Below, piece by piece: positions 42,200 through 52,500 of a stretch of DNA of 64,000 bases (position 1 is the stretch's first letter; each line of letters opens with the position of its first letter). The translations under genes and the position numbers were made by a program. A model generated the notes under the pieces. The model was not told the origin of the DNA, searched no databases, and worked only from the letters and a program-made list of their open reading frames with translations. Source of the stretch: Bacteroides sp. (GTDB lineage: Bacteria; Bacteroidota; Bacteroidia; Bacteroidales; Bacteroidaceae); NCBI GenBank assembly GCA_022648295.1, contig JALCME010000005.1, positions 112,327-176,326 on the forward strand, given 5' to 3'.

Positions 42200-43222
42200 A
42201 TGAGAGGTCATATAATATATAGTATCATTGGCTGGTTTGGGGGCACCTTGTTGTTCTTGTCCGGTTGCACGGAGGTAACAGTTCCTTCCGGTGACGCCGA
42301 TCTTTTTACCGTGGCTTTTGCTTCTCCGGTAATCAGCGCCTCGTCCGCTACCCGCAATGTTTCTCCGCTTTCCGACGGTACCACGCTCCGTATTCTTGCC
42401 TTCCGTCGTGTGGGAACCTCTGCGGATCTTTCCGTGGACAAGTATCAGGGTGAAGGTACTTACGAGGTTTCTTCGGGAGGTAGTGGCAGTCTGACCGCTG
42501 TCAGCCCGTTACTTTTGAGTGCGGGTACTTACGACTTTTATGCCCTGACCCCGGCGCTAACGGTTACGACAGGTAGTAATGCCAATGGAAATACGTATAC
42601 CGTATCGGTGGAACATGGGATGGATTATGCCACTTCGTTAACGGAGTCGGTGGCAGTGAGTGGAACGTCGCTTTCGGTGAATCTGGATGCACTGATCCGT
42701 CGTTGTGCGAAACTGACTTTCGTCCTGTCTCCCAAAGAAGATAATATTACGGCGGTGAACATCTCTTCCGCCGGGGTGACGAACATGACTGATGTTCCGG
42801 TAATAGCCAGCTTAAATGAGCCCTTGAATGTTTCCGGTCTTTCCAAAGATAAGGAAGTCAGCGTGAGTGGTTTTTCCGCTCCTGATGATAGCCAGCCTTT
42901 GGTACAGGAATCTTCTGTGGTGGTGTTACCTCGTGAGGCGGGTGCTTTCAACTTTAAGATGACGGTGGAATACGATAACAATGGTGTTACGAATGAACTT
43001 TCTGCTCCATTTCCTGCTGATCTGGTCTTTTCCGCTGGTATGCACTACACCTTTACAGTGAAAATGCTCGGCACACATGTCGATTTGCTGCTGGGTGTCT
43101 CTCCATGGGCTGATTCGACGCTCAGTACTGATACAGGTGGAGGTAATACCAGTCTGACTCCGTCTGTCTGGGATACCACCCATACTACAAATAGTACGAA
43201 TGGTGGTGATTTAGGGGAATAA
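42200..43222 (+). CDS. Fimbrillin-family lipoprotein, second minor pilin
   Basis: 340 residues. The lipoprotein signal ends 'LFLSGCTEV' with Cys near residue 23. The Mfa-like domain is visible in 'ASSATRNVSPLSDGTTLRILAFRRVG', where the Arg is a possible maturation site, in 'LLLSAGTYDFYALTP' and in 'LIRRCAKLTFVLSP'. The tail is Thr/Ser/Gly-rich ('TDTGGGNTSLTPS'). It differs in sequence from the preceding gene but shares length and layout, so the two are likely distinct accessory pilins. It is translationally close to the next gene, with an eight-base gap. Confidence 0.85.
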   Translation: MRGHIIYSIIGWFGGTLLFLSGCTEVTVPSGDADLFTVAFASPVISASSATRNVSPLSDGTTLRILAFRRVGTSADLSVDKYQGEGTYEVSSGGSGSLTAVSPLLLSAGTYDFYALTPALTVTTGSNANGNTYTVSVEHGMDYATSLTESVAVSGTSLSVNLDALIRRCAKLTFVLSPKEDNITAVNISSAGVTNMTDVPVIASLNEPLNVSGLSKDKEVSVSGFSAPDDSQPLVQESSVVVLPREAGAFNFKMTVEYDNNGVTNELSAPFPADLVFSAGMHYTFTVKMLGTHVDLLLGVSPWADSTLSTDTGGGNTSLTPSVWDTTHTTNSTNGGDLGE

Positions 43223-43230
43223 TAATAGCA

Positions 43231-45639
43231 ATGAAATTGAACGAATTACTAATAAAACAATATGTTCGATACGGCTTGCCGGTAATGGGTTGGAGTCTGT
43301 TACTTCTGTTCTGTCTGTCCTGTTCGGACGAACTGAAGAATCAGAATACTCCGAATGGCAGTGACGGAACCGTTGTCAGTCTGGCTCTGTCTTATAAAGC
43401 GATGACTGAAAGCGGCTCATCAGTAAAGACTGTCACCCGTTCTACGGATGAAGAAAGTATCAGTAACCTCTGTGTTTTCCAGTTTTCAGGTACCATGGGG
43501 CCCGGCAGCACCCTGCTTAAACAGACTTATCTTAGTGGCCTTTCGGCAACGGATGGAAGTAGGGTTGAAGTCTTCCTATCTTCATCTTCGTCCTGTTTCT
43601 TGTATGTTTGTGCAAATGCAGGAGACCTTACGGAGAAATTTACAGTAGGCACCTCAACTTTTCAGGATTTGATGGATGCCTCGCTCTCCGTATCGGGTGA
43701 GAACGATTTCAACATTCAGCTACCGATGGATGGTGCTTCGTCCGCTTTTAATGCAAATACACAAACAACTGACCTTCCTGTTACATTGGAACATCTGGTA
43801 GCTAAGGTTACCTATATCTGTGACCTGAGCGCTTTGCCTTCCGGTGCCACCCTGGTTATCACTTCCGCTACTCTGCGTAATGTTCCGCAGTCGGCTTCTT
43901 ATGTGGCTCCGGTATCTGGTGTGACGACCACCACGGAAACGACTTCGTATATAGGTACAGGTACCACGGATATGGATGCCAAAACCACCACTTACGTGTG
44001 GTACCAGGCCGAGAACCTTCGGGGTACGGGTAGTACTGTGACGACATGGACGGAACGCATTGCAAAGAATGCTCCTTCTTATGCCAGTTATATTGAGCTG
44101 AGGGGTGACTATACCCCTTATAGCGGAGCAAAAACTTATCCGATAACCTATGTGCTTTATCTGGGTAATGGCACGGATGTGAACAACTACGACGTCAGCC
44201 GTAACCACCACTATACGGTCACTTCCCAAATCAAAGGGGTTGACCTGAGTGACCTGCGCATGACCACGGATATCAACCTGAGTGCGGACGGTTTGTCAAA
44301 CTGCTATCTGGTTGGGGAGTCCGACCAGTGGTACCGTTTTTCGGGCACGATTCGTGGCAACGGGAATACGAAGGATTATACTTCGACTTATACGGGTATT
44401 AGCATCATGCCTTCAAAGGTGAGCGATAGTGCTCCTGATGCAGTGACAATTCCTTCCGACCAGATTGCAGATGCGGTGATTGTGTGGGAGACTTCGGAAG
44501 GATTGCTCGATCAGGTGCACTGGGATGCATCATCTGATTGTGTGAAGTTTAAGACGGGTGATATCACAGCCGGTAATGCGTTGATTGCCGTACGTAATGA
44601 TGCGGGTACGATTCTTTGGAGCTGGCACATCTGGCGTACAACCTTTGATCTGGCAGAATTGAACCGGAGTCATACGCTACGCATTAAAACAAATACCAAC
44701 TATTCGTGGTACGGTGCATTGGTTGGTACCGCTGCTATGAGGGAGCGTGATCTGATTATGATGGACCGTAATCTGGGTGCTTCCGGTACGGACTGGGAGA
44801 CCAATAAGGGAGTAAATTGTCTTCATTACCAGTTCGGTCGTAAAGACCCGTTGCCCGGTGGCAGCACGGTTGAAAGTGAGGGTGACGTGGATGCGAGTAA
44901 TAATATAATGCTTTATGGTTATGGTTCGGGTACTTTAAGCAGTTCTTTCACCATTGCCAATGAAGCTGTTGGTACGACAACTCTTCGAAGCGAATCCTGC
45001 AATACAGCTCAAAACACGATTGATTATACGATTCAACATCCCGAAGCTTTTATTTATAATGATATTACTTCTACAGACGATACTTATAATACAAATCTTA
45101 CTGCTTCTAATTGGATTTATACGGCGTTATTGAATTCCTCAGATTGGAAAATTTCCAATTGCCTTTGGGGAGATAATAATTTGGCTGATGGTGATGTGAA
45201 TGGTGGTTATTTGGACCCTGATCCCTGGGACGGGGATAAAACAATCTATGATCCCTGCCCTGCAGGCTGGCGTGTTGCACCCGCTGATGTCTTTACGGGA
45301 GTGGCGCATGATATTACCAATGGTCAGACTGGTAATAGTGATTATGGATGGAGAAGGGTAAATATTACAAATATTTACAATGATGGCTGGTCTACGGGCT
45401 GGATTTTTCGTTTCGGAAGTGAACCTACGGATACAAACTCTTATTTTCCGGCTTCCGGCGTTCGTAATACGCAGGATGGTGTGTTGCGCGGTGTTGGTTT
45501 TTACAGTACGAGTTGGCTTTCTTCACCAGGTGGCATAGGTTTGTACGGGAGTATTTTTTATGGTACTTCTGATTTGGTATTTGTTGCAGGTTTATTTCGC
45601 CGTGCTTTTGGTATCCCTGTGCGTTGTGTTCAGGAATAA
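43231..45639 (+). CDS. Large tip-type fimbrial lipoprotein (DUF4906 plus FISUMP-like C-terminal domain), copy 1
   Basis: 802 residues. The lipoprotein signal ends 'LLFCLSCSDE' with Cys near residue 31. Residues about 60-360 are the DUF4906-type region, including 'EESISNLCVFQFSG', 'PVTLEHLVAKVTYICDLS' and 'TTYVWYQAENLRGTG'. From about 490 the sequence turns into a FISUMP/DUF1566-like, C-type-lectin-like module: 'RERDLIMMDRNLGASGTDW', 'HYQFGRKDPLPGG', 'DPCPAGWRVAPADVF', 'YFPASGVR' and the end 'GIPVRCVQE'. Such proteins sit at pilus tips or the surface and bind glycans or proteins. It is a close paralogue of the next gene; their DNA shares identical tracts of up to 32 bases. Confidence 0.83.
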   Translation: MKLNELLIKQYVRYGLPVMGWSLLLLFCLSCSDELKNQNTPNGSDGTVVSLALSYKAMTESGSSVKTVTRSTDEESISNLCVFQFSGTMGPGSTLLKQTYLSGLSATDGSRVEVFLSSSSSCFLYVCANAGDLTEKFTVGTSTFQDLMDASLSVSGENDFNIQLPMDGASSAFNANTQTTDLPVTLEHLVAKVTYICDLSALPSGATLVITSATLRNVPQSASYVAPVSGVTTTTETTSYIGTGTTDMDAKTTTYVWYQAENLRGTGSTVTTWTERIAKNAPSYASYIELRGDYTPYSGAKTYPITYVLYLGNGTDVNNYDVSRNHHYTVTSQIKGVDLSDLRMTTDINLSADGLSNCYLVGESDQWYRFSGTIRGNGNTKDYTSTYTGISIMPSKVSDSAPDAVTIPSDQIADAVIVWETSEGLLDQVHWDASSDCVKFKTGDITAGNALIAVRNDAGTILWSWHIWRTTFDLAELNRSHTLRIKTNTNYSWYGALVGTAAMRERDLIMMDRNLGASGTDWETNKGVNCLHYQFGRKDPLPGGSTVESEGDVDASNNIMLYGYGSGTLSSSFTIANEAVGTTTLRSESCNTAQNTIDYTIQHPEAFIYNDITSTDDTYNTNLTASNWIYTALLNSSDWKISNCLWGDNNLADGDVNGGYLDPDPWDGDKTIYDPCPAGWRVAPADVFTGVAHDITNGQTGNSDYGWRRVNITNIYNDGWSTGWIFRFGSEPTDTNSYFPASGVRNTQDGVLRGVGFYSTSWLSSPGGIGLYGSIFYGTSDLVFVAGLFRRAFGIPVRCVQE

Positions 45640-45757
45640 CCGTGAATGAAATAGGAACTTATTTAGTAAAAATATGAATTCGAAAACAAAATATTATCAG
45701 ATATGTGTGTTGCCGTTATGATAAAAAGGAATTGAGCAGTAGTAAGGAAATATAGAG

Positions 45758-48181
45758 ATGAAACGAAGAAATAGATTCGGACTAGAATTATTATCGGGAA
45801 TGTTGTTTGCTTTCCTGTTTTGTGTGTCCTGCACGGATGATTCAATCGCTCCGGTGAAGAATAATGGCGGAACCGGGGGGAAAAAGGTCAGGATAATGCT
45901 CTCATCTTCCCTGTTGCAAACATCAGGAGGAACAAGTCGTTCCACCGGAGAAGGGATGAATGTTTTACTGGGTGGTACCAGTGGAAATGATACCCGTGTG
46001 GTAACGGAAGATAAAATAGATAATGTCTGTGTGTTTCAGTTTGCCGGAAGTGCGGAATCGAGTACCGCTGTTTTGAAAAGTAAATATTACGTAAGTGGTC
46101 TTGTGGACAGGACACTGGATGTTCCCCTGATTTCATCTACGGAGTGTTTTCTTTATTTTTGTGCCAATGTGGGGGATATAACCGCAGATTATACGGTGGA
46201 TAGTTCTACTTATCTGGATTTGATGAATACTTTACTTACTGTTTCGGGTCAGGGTGATTTCAGTAGTCTGCTACCGATGTGCGGGGCTTCGGCTACGTTA
46301 GATCTAACCACCCTGAGCGGTAGTATTGATGTGGCACTGCCCCGTCTTGTTGCGAAAGTCTCCTTTACCTGTGATTTGAGTTCCCTGCCCGCGGGAGATT
46401 CATTCAGTATTATCAATGCTACGTTGCGTAATGTGCCCAAATCTGTTGGTTATGTGGCTTCCGCCACGGGTACCCTGACTTCCACCACACTGGTGGATTC
46501 TTATGTCGGTACGGGTGCTACGGTGGATGAAACGGCTAAAACGACCACTTACGTGTGGTACATGCCTGAAAACCTTCGTGGAACAGGTACAACAATTAGT
46601 GCTTGGCAGGAACGGACTTCAAAGAATGCCCCGGCTTATTCCACTTACCTTGAATTGACTGGTTATTACACCCCTTCGGGTGGAGAGGCTACGTGGGTAT
46701 CCTATGTGGTTTATCTGGGTGATGCAACCAATATGAATAATTACGATGTGGTACGTAATCATGCTTATGGGGTGAATGCTACGATTAAAGGCATTAATCT
46801 GGCAGACGGTCGTGTGAGTACGAGTACCGACCTGAGTGCTGATGGTTTGTCAAATTGCTATCTGGCTTCGACCTCGAACCATTGGTACCGTTTTACGGGC
46901 ACGACTCGCGGTAATGGAAATACGACGGATTACACCTCGACCTATACAGGCATCAGCATTATGCCTTCGGCGGTAACCGGCGCATCGGATGCGGTGACTA
47001 TTCCGGTAGCGCAGATTGCGGATGCGGTGATTGTGTGGGAGACTTCGGAAGGGTTGGTAAGTCAGGTGCAATGGGATGCGGAATCAGGTTGTGTGAAGTT
47101 TAAGACGGGCGACACCACGGCAGGCAATGCGGTGATTGCCGTACGTAATGCCAGCGGTACGATCCTCTGGAGCTGGCATATCTGGCGCACGGCCTTTGAT
47201 TTGGCAACTCTGAACGAAAATCATGCGTTACAAATTAAAACAAATACGAATTATGATTGGTATGGTGAGCTTGTTGGTACTGACGCGATGAGAGAGCGTG
47301 ATTTGGTGATGATGGATCGCAATTTAGGCGCTTCTGGTACAGACTGGTCTACAAACCAAGGGGTTAATAGTCTTCATTATCAGTTTGGTCGTAAAGATCC
47401 TTTGCCCGGTGGAGGTACAGTTGAAAGTAGTGGTGGGGACATAACGCTCTACAGTTATGGCTCGGATGGATTAGGCACACCTTTCACCATTTTTGATAAA
47501 ATGATCGGTACAACAATTTTACGAAGCGAGTCTTACAATACGGCCCAGAAAACGATTGATTATACGATTCAGCATCCGGAGGCTTTTATTTATGCTAATA
47601 TTACTCCTGAAATAGATGCTACTTATAACCAGACTTCTGCCGGTAATAATTGGATCTATACGGCGATATTAAATTCACCGGATTGGGAAATTTCCAATTC
47701 TCTTTGGGGAGATAATAATCTGGTAGATGGTAGTGTTAATGATGGCTATTTGGATCCAGCCCCGTGGGATGGTCCTAAAACAATTTACGATCCCTGTCCT
47801 GCGGGCTGGCGTGTGGCTCCGGCTGATGCTTTTACGGGAGTGGCACATGATATCACCAATGGGCAAACTTCCAATAATGATCTGGGATGGAAGAGTGTAG
47901 ATCCTACTATAAATATTTATAATAATGGTTGGTCTACAGGTTGGACTTTCCGCTTTGGGAGTGAATCCACGGATGCAAGCGCTTATTTCCCGGCTTCTGG
48001 TTATCGTCGGGTGGATGGTCTGTTAAATACCGTTGGTACGCTTGGTTGTGATTGGGTCTCTTCGCCCGGAGGTGCCACCGATTTAGGTGCGAGCCATTTC
48101 GGTTTCACTTTGAGTATTGTGTACGTAGCATACAAGGGTGGGCGGGCGCTTGGATGTCCCGTGCGCTGCGTCCAAGAATAG
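45758..48181 (+). CDS. Large tip-type fimbrial lipoprotein (DUF4906 plus FISUMP-like C-terminal domain), copy 2
   Basis: 807 residues, with a lipoprotein signal ('FLFCVSCTDD', Cys near residue 25). It follows the same plan as copy 1 throughout: 'DKIDNVCVFQFAG', 'VALPRLVAKVSFTCDLS', 'TTYVWYMPENLRGTG', 'RERDLVMMDRNLGASGTDW', 'DPCPAGWRVAPADAF' and the ending 'GCPVRCVQE'. By eye the two proteins agree in well over half of positions. The longest run of difference is in the last 60 residues between 'FPASG' and 'PVRCVQE', the part expected to form the ligand site of the lectin-like fold. Copy 2 ends the operon, 119 bases after copy 1, with a shared terminator following. Confidence 0.83.
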   Translation: MKRRNRFGLELLSGMLFAFLFCVSCTDDSIAPVKNNGGTGGKKVRIMLSSSLLQTSGGTSRSTGEGMNVLLGGTSGNDTRVVTEDKIDNVCVFQFAGSAESSTAVLKSKYYVSGLVDRTLDVPLISSTECFLYFCANVGDITADYTVDSSTYLDLMNTLLTVSGQGDFSSLLPMCGASATLDLTTLSGSIDVALPRLVAKVSFTCDLSSLPAGDSFSIINATLRNVPKSVGYVASATGTLTSTTLVDSYVGTGATVDETAKTTTYVWYMPENLRGTGTTISAWQERTSKNAPAYSTYLELTGYYTPSGGEATWVSYVVYLGDATNMNNYDVVRNHAYGVNATIKGINLADGRVSTSTDLSADGLSNCYLASTSNHWYRFTGTTRGNGNTTDYTSTYTGISIMPSAVTGASDAVTIPVAQIADAVIVWETSEGLVSQVQWDAESGCVKFKTGDTTAGNAVIAVRNASGTILWSWHIWRTAFDLATLNENHALQIKTNTNYDWYGELVGTDAMRERDLVMMDRNLGASGTDWSTNQGVNSLHYQFGRKDPLPGGGTVESSGGDITLYSYGSDGLGTPFTIFDKMIGTTILRSESYNTAQKTIDYTIQHPEAFIYANITPEIDATYNQTSAGNNWIYTAILNSPDWEISNSLWGDNNLVDGSVNDGYLDPAPWDGPKTIYDPCPAGWRVAPADAFTGVAHDITNGQTSNNDLGWKSVDPTINIYNNGWSTGWTFRFGSESTDASAYFPASGYRRVDGLLNTVGTLGCDWVSSPGGATDLGASHFGFTLSIVYVAYKGGRALGCPVRCVQE

Positions 48182-48345
48182 CCATGGCATAAAAGTGAGT
48201 GCTTAACTAATGAAAATGAAATAGTAGAAAAACCGGAAAAAGGCGGGATACTTATTTGGTATATTTTCTCCCGCACTTTCCGGCCATGACGGCGCCGGTT
48301 GTCGATGTGATATCGTTCTCCGGAGCATAATTTGTTTGTTTGTTT

Positions 48346-48379
48346 ATGAGGTTCCTTCCAGGTGTGGGAGGAACCTCAT
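48346..48379. terminator. Hairpin between the fimbrial operon and the efflux operon
   Basis: Arms 48346-48359 and 48366-48379 (ATGAGGTTCCTTCC against GGGAGGAACCTCAT) pair with one mismatch. It lies between convergent transcription units and can serve both. Confidence 0.7.
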
Positions 48380-48384
48380 TACAT

Positions 48385-49569
48385 TTAAAGTTCTTTGTTT
48401 TTATAGATTCGTGCTATCACTTTTTGGTAGCGATTCTCCAATTGCAATAAATTTTGTTTGCTTTGATAGACTATGGTAACTTCCATGAAATATTCTGTTA
48501 CATTGATTTGTCCGCCTGTCAGTGCTTGTTTAAGTAGGCTTATATTTTGCTGTAAATGGAGGGCCTCCTGATACTCCTGTATAGACATCTGCAATGCTTT
48601 GCCTTCGTTATATAGCTTTTTTAAAGAAGCCTTGGCTTGTTGGGTGACGCTTTCCTTTTGATAAGTTATGCTTTGTGAACGTGCCTTTGCTCTTTTTACT
48701 TTATTCCTATTCTGGAAGAGTGGAACGGAAAACCCCACAACTATTCCGTTGAATGGAATGCCCGATTCCGTGTTGCGGCGGTAACCTAACTCAATTGCTG
48801 GTAACCAGCCCTGGCGGTCAACAGCAATTTGCCGGCGTGAAGCAATATCCAGACTGTTTAAAGATTGTAAAGTCATGTCTGAATTTAAAACTTCATTACG
48901 CAATTGTTCATAGTCCGCAGGTAACAGAGGTAATGGAACTTGGAATATAGAGTCAATCTTGAATGGCTGGTTGTCATTCATTGCTGTCAAATCTTTCCAT
49001 TTACTCTCCAACAACGTCTGGTTCATCCGGGTTTCCGTTTGAATATTCAGTAATTCTAACTTCACTTTATTGGTCTCTAGGATATTGGCATCTCCCTTTT
49101 CCAAACGTGCCTGAAAAAAAGAAACGAGCTCCCGGGTTTGTTGCAGACGATCTTCTAGCAGTTTCTGTTGCTGCTGTAGAAGGATAATATCGAAACAAAG
49201 CTCTTTGGCTTGTAGAAGCAATTCCTGCCGGAAAGCTATGTTTTGGGCATCCAAAGCTTTATCTTTCAGACGATTTGTCCGTGCCCGGGCTGCATATAGG
49301 GTAGGGAAGTCGAAGCTTTGGGAAACAATGAGTTCTCCGACAGTTCCATCCTGACTCTTTTCTCCCCAAAGGTGGGAATAAGAGATACCGGGGTCGGGCA
49401 GATTATTATCCGTCCGGTTTTGCAGTTTCTGAGAATTTGCAGTTTGTTGATTGGCCCGCAATTCACTGTTGTTTGACTCAATGGAGTGCAGAATATTATC
49501 AATATTGCTCTGTGCCTGTCCTGCTTTGGTTATGCAGAGGATTATGGCAAGTAGAATGATCTTTTTCAT
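48385..49569 (-). CDS. TolC/CusC-family outer-membrane efflux channel
   Basis: 394 residues. A signal peptide ends near 'KAGQAQ' (residue 20). The protein is largely alpha-helical with two repeats of long coiled helices ('LLQQQQKLLEDRLQQTRELVSFFQARLEKGDANILE' and 'QKESVTQQAKASLKKLYNEGK'), as in OEP/TolC channels, and 'GIPFNGIVVGFSVPLFQNRNK' lies at a barrel strand. It is shorter than TolC, as in Bacteroides CusC-type channels. It provides the outer-membrane exit for the RND pump encoded just upstream with a two-base gap. Confidence 0.92.
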   Translation of the reverse strand: MKKIILLAIILCITKAGQAQSNIDNILHSIESNNSELRANQQTANSQKLQNRTDNNLPDPGISYSHLWGEKSQDGTVGELIVSQSFDFPTLYAARARTNRLKDKALDAQNIAFRQELLLQAKELCFDIILLQQQQKLLEDRLQQTRELVSFFQARLEKGDANILETNKVKLELLNIQTETRMNQTLLESKWKDLTAMNDNQPFKIDSIFQVPLPLLPADYEQLRNEVLNSDMTLQSLNSLDIASRRQIAVDRQGWLPAIELGYRRNTESGIPFNGIVVGFSVPLFQNRNKVKRAKARSQSITYQKESVTQQAKASLKKLYNEGKALQMSIQEYQEALHLQQNISLLKQALTGGQINVTEYFMEVTIVYQSKQNLLQLENRYQKVIARIYKNKEL

Positions 49570-49571
49570 GT

Positions 49572-52500
49572 TTATAAAGTCTTTATATTTGTTGCATTCC
49601 GGTGCATCATTAGGTATACCGCCGGAATGATGAAGCCGTTTAAGAAAGTGGAAGTCAATAATCCGCCTAAGATGACTTTTGCCATAGGACTTTGTATTTC
49701 GTTCCCGGGCAGATCACCTCCCAATGCAAGGGGGATCAGTGCAAGTGCAGAAGATAAAGCTGTCATCAGGATAGGGTTCAATCTATCCATAGAACCTTGT
49801 ATGACACTGTGGTAAACCGACATTCCTTCTACTTGTTGCAGGTAGTTGTAGTGACTGATAAGTAGCATTCCGTTACGGGTTGCAATGCCGAATAGCGAAA
49901 TGAAACCGATGATGGCGGGGATACTGATTTCTCCCGTAGTAAAGAGTAAGGCAAATACTCCTCCAATCAATGCCAATGGTAAGTTAATAAGGATGATGGC
50001 GCTTTCTTTTACGTTGCGGAATTCGTGATAGAGCAATAGGAAAATGACCACAATGCTCATTAGTGAAGTCAAGAGGAGAGTACGGCTGGCTGCCTGCTCG
50101 CTTTCAAACTGTCCGCCATATTCAATGTGGTATCCTTCGGGTAGCCGGATGTTTCCGTCTATCTTTTTTTGTATATCATTCACTACACTGCGCAAATCAC
50201 GGTCGGCTACGTTGGCGGATATGACGATCCGGCGTTTTACGTTTTCCCGTTTAATGGTGTTTGGTCCTGTTGTGGAACGTATTTCAGCAATGTAGTTCAA
50301 GGGGATTTTATGCCCGTCATTGGTATCTACCATCAAATTCCGTATTTGGTCCATACTGTTGCGGCAATCATCTTTGAAACGCACGGTGAGGTCGAAACTT
50401 TTACCTTTCTCATAGACTTGTGATACGGTTTCACCGGCAAGGCAGACACGGACGATCTCGGAAAACTCAGGCAGCGTGATGCCATATCTTGCTAACATTT
50501 CCCGTTTGGGAGTGATGGTTAGTTCGGGACGTTCTATCTGTTGTTCCACATTTAAGTCCGCAATGCCTGGAACGTCCTGAATGGTACTTTTGATTTGCTT
50601 TCCGAGAGAAAACATCCGGTTAAGATCATCACCAAACAGCTTAATGGCAATGTTCGCTCTGGTACCGGACAGCATGGCATCTATGCGGTGACTGATGGGT
50701 TGTCCTATCTCAATATTTGCACCTACGATAGTGCTGAGCTTTTGACGTACTTCTGCTACGAGTTCACTATGTGAACGGTTTTTTAATTCAAAGGGAGCCT
50801 CTATCTCGGATACATTGACACCGAGGGCATGTTCATCCAGTTCTGCACGTCCTGTTTTGCGGGCTACGGTTTGTATTTCCGGAATGGAAAGCAGTAATTC
50901 TTCTGCCTTGCTTCCCATTTTATTGCTTTCTTCCAAAGAGATGCCAGGCAACGAAGAGATGTTAATCGTGAAAGATCCCTCATTGAAAGAAGGAAGAAAA
51001 GAACGTCCCAGAGTGAAGAAGGAGATCAATGCTATAATGAACAGACCTATCGTAGTACCTAATACGCTCTTTTTATGTCCAAGGACAAAAGTTAAAGCAA
51101 TGCTATATCCGGCTTTTACTTTACGGGCTACGGGAGAATCACTCCTTGATTGTTGAGACTCGCTCCCGTTCATTGCCTTTTTCCCTTTGAGCAGGTAAGA
51201 ACAAAGCACGGGGGTTAAAGTAAGCGCTACAATAGTGGAGGCAGCCAATGCTATGATAAATGCAATGCCCAAGGGTGCCAGCATGCGTCCTTCCATACCG
51301 CTAAGGAAGAATAGGGGGATGAAACTGACTACAATAATTAGGGTGGAGTTCAGAATAGGCATGCGGACTTCCTTTGAGGCGTTGAATACGATTTCCAGAA
51401 TAGGGAGTTGTTCCTTTTTCGGTTTTATCCGGTTCTCGTGCAAACGCTTATATACATTTTCCACATCGACAATGGCGTCGTCTACCAGTGAACCGATAGC
51501 GATGGCCAGTCCACCAAGACTCATGGTATTGATGGTGAGCCCCATATAGTGTAAGGCAACCAATGAGGTGATTAATGAGAGTGGAAGGGTTACTAATGAA
51601 ATGAGAGTGGTCCGTACGTTAGCCAAAAAAAGGAACAGCACAATAACCACAAAGAAACCTCCTTCGAAAAGAGACTTTTGTACGTTTCCGATGGAGCTCT
51701 CTATGAAGTGGCTTTGCCGGAAGATGTCTGTGCTGACATGTACATCTGCCGGAAGGTTTTTCTGCAGGTCTTTTAGAGAGGTTTCTATCTGATCAGTCAA
51801 CTTCAGTGTACTGGTATCCGGTTGTTTGGTTACAGTGAGCAGAACCGCTGACTTTCCCCGTTCCGAAGCGGTACCCAGTTTCGGTGATTTAGCTCCGATG
51901 CGTATATCTGCAATGTCTTCTAATAAAACGGGCGCTTTTCCGGAGGCTGTCCCGCCACGTATGACGGCGCGTCCCAATTGTGCTATCAGGTTGGTGGAAA
52001 GCACTCCTCGTACAATATATTCATTGCCGTATTCGTAAAGTACCCCGCCATTTGCATTTAAATTCATTTGCTGTGTAACTGCCATTACTTCGTTGAGTGC
52101 AATACCGTAATGTCGCATCCGTTCCGGATCCAATTGAATTTGGTATTCTTTGATATCTCCTCCCAATACGGCTACTTGGGCTACTCCACCGGTTGAGAGC
52201 AGGCGGGGACGGATGGTCCAATCCGCTATGGTACGTAAGTCCAGCATGGATGTGGTGTCTGCCGTTAAACTGACAATCAGTATTTCGCCCAGAATAGATG
52301 ACTGTGGTCCCATAGTCGGTTTTCCTACTCCGGTAGGCAAACTTTCTCCTACTGTGGCTAACTTTTCACTAACTATCTGCCGTGCGCGATAAATGTCCGT
52401 ATTCCAGTTAAACTCCACCCATACCACGGAGAAGCCATTTGTGGAGGATGAGCGTACGCGGCGTACATTGATGGCACCGTTTACTGCTGTTTCTATGGGG

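Noticed and set aside
45400..48181. Diversity-generating retroelement acting on the lectin-like C-termini
   Set aside because: The fold is suitable, but no reverse transcriptase, template repeat or accessory gene lies in the window, and the differences between copies are not limited to adenine positions as far as can be seen.
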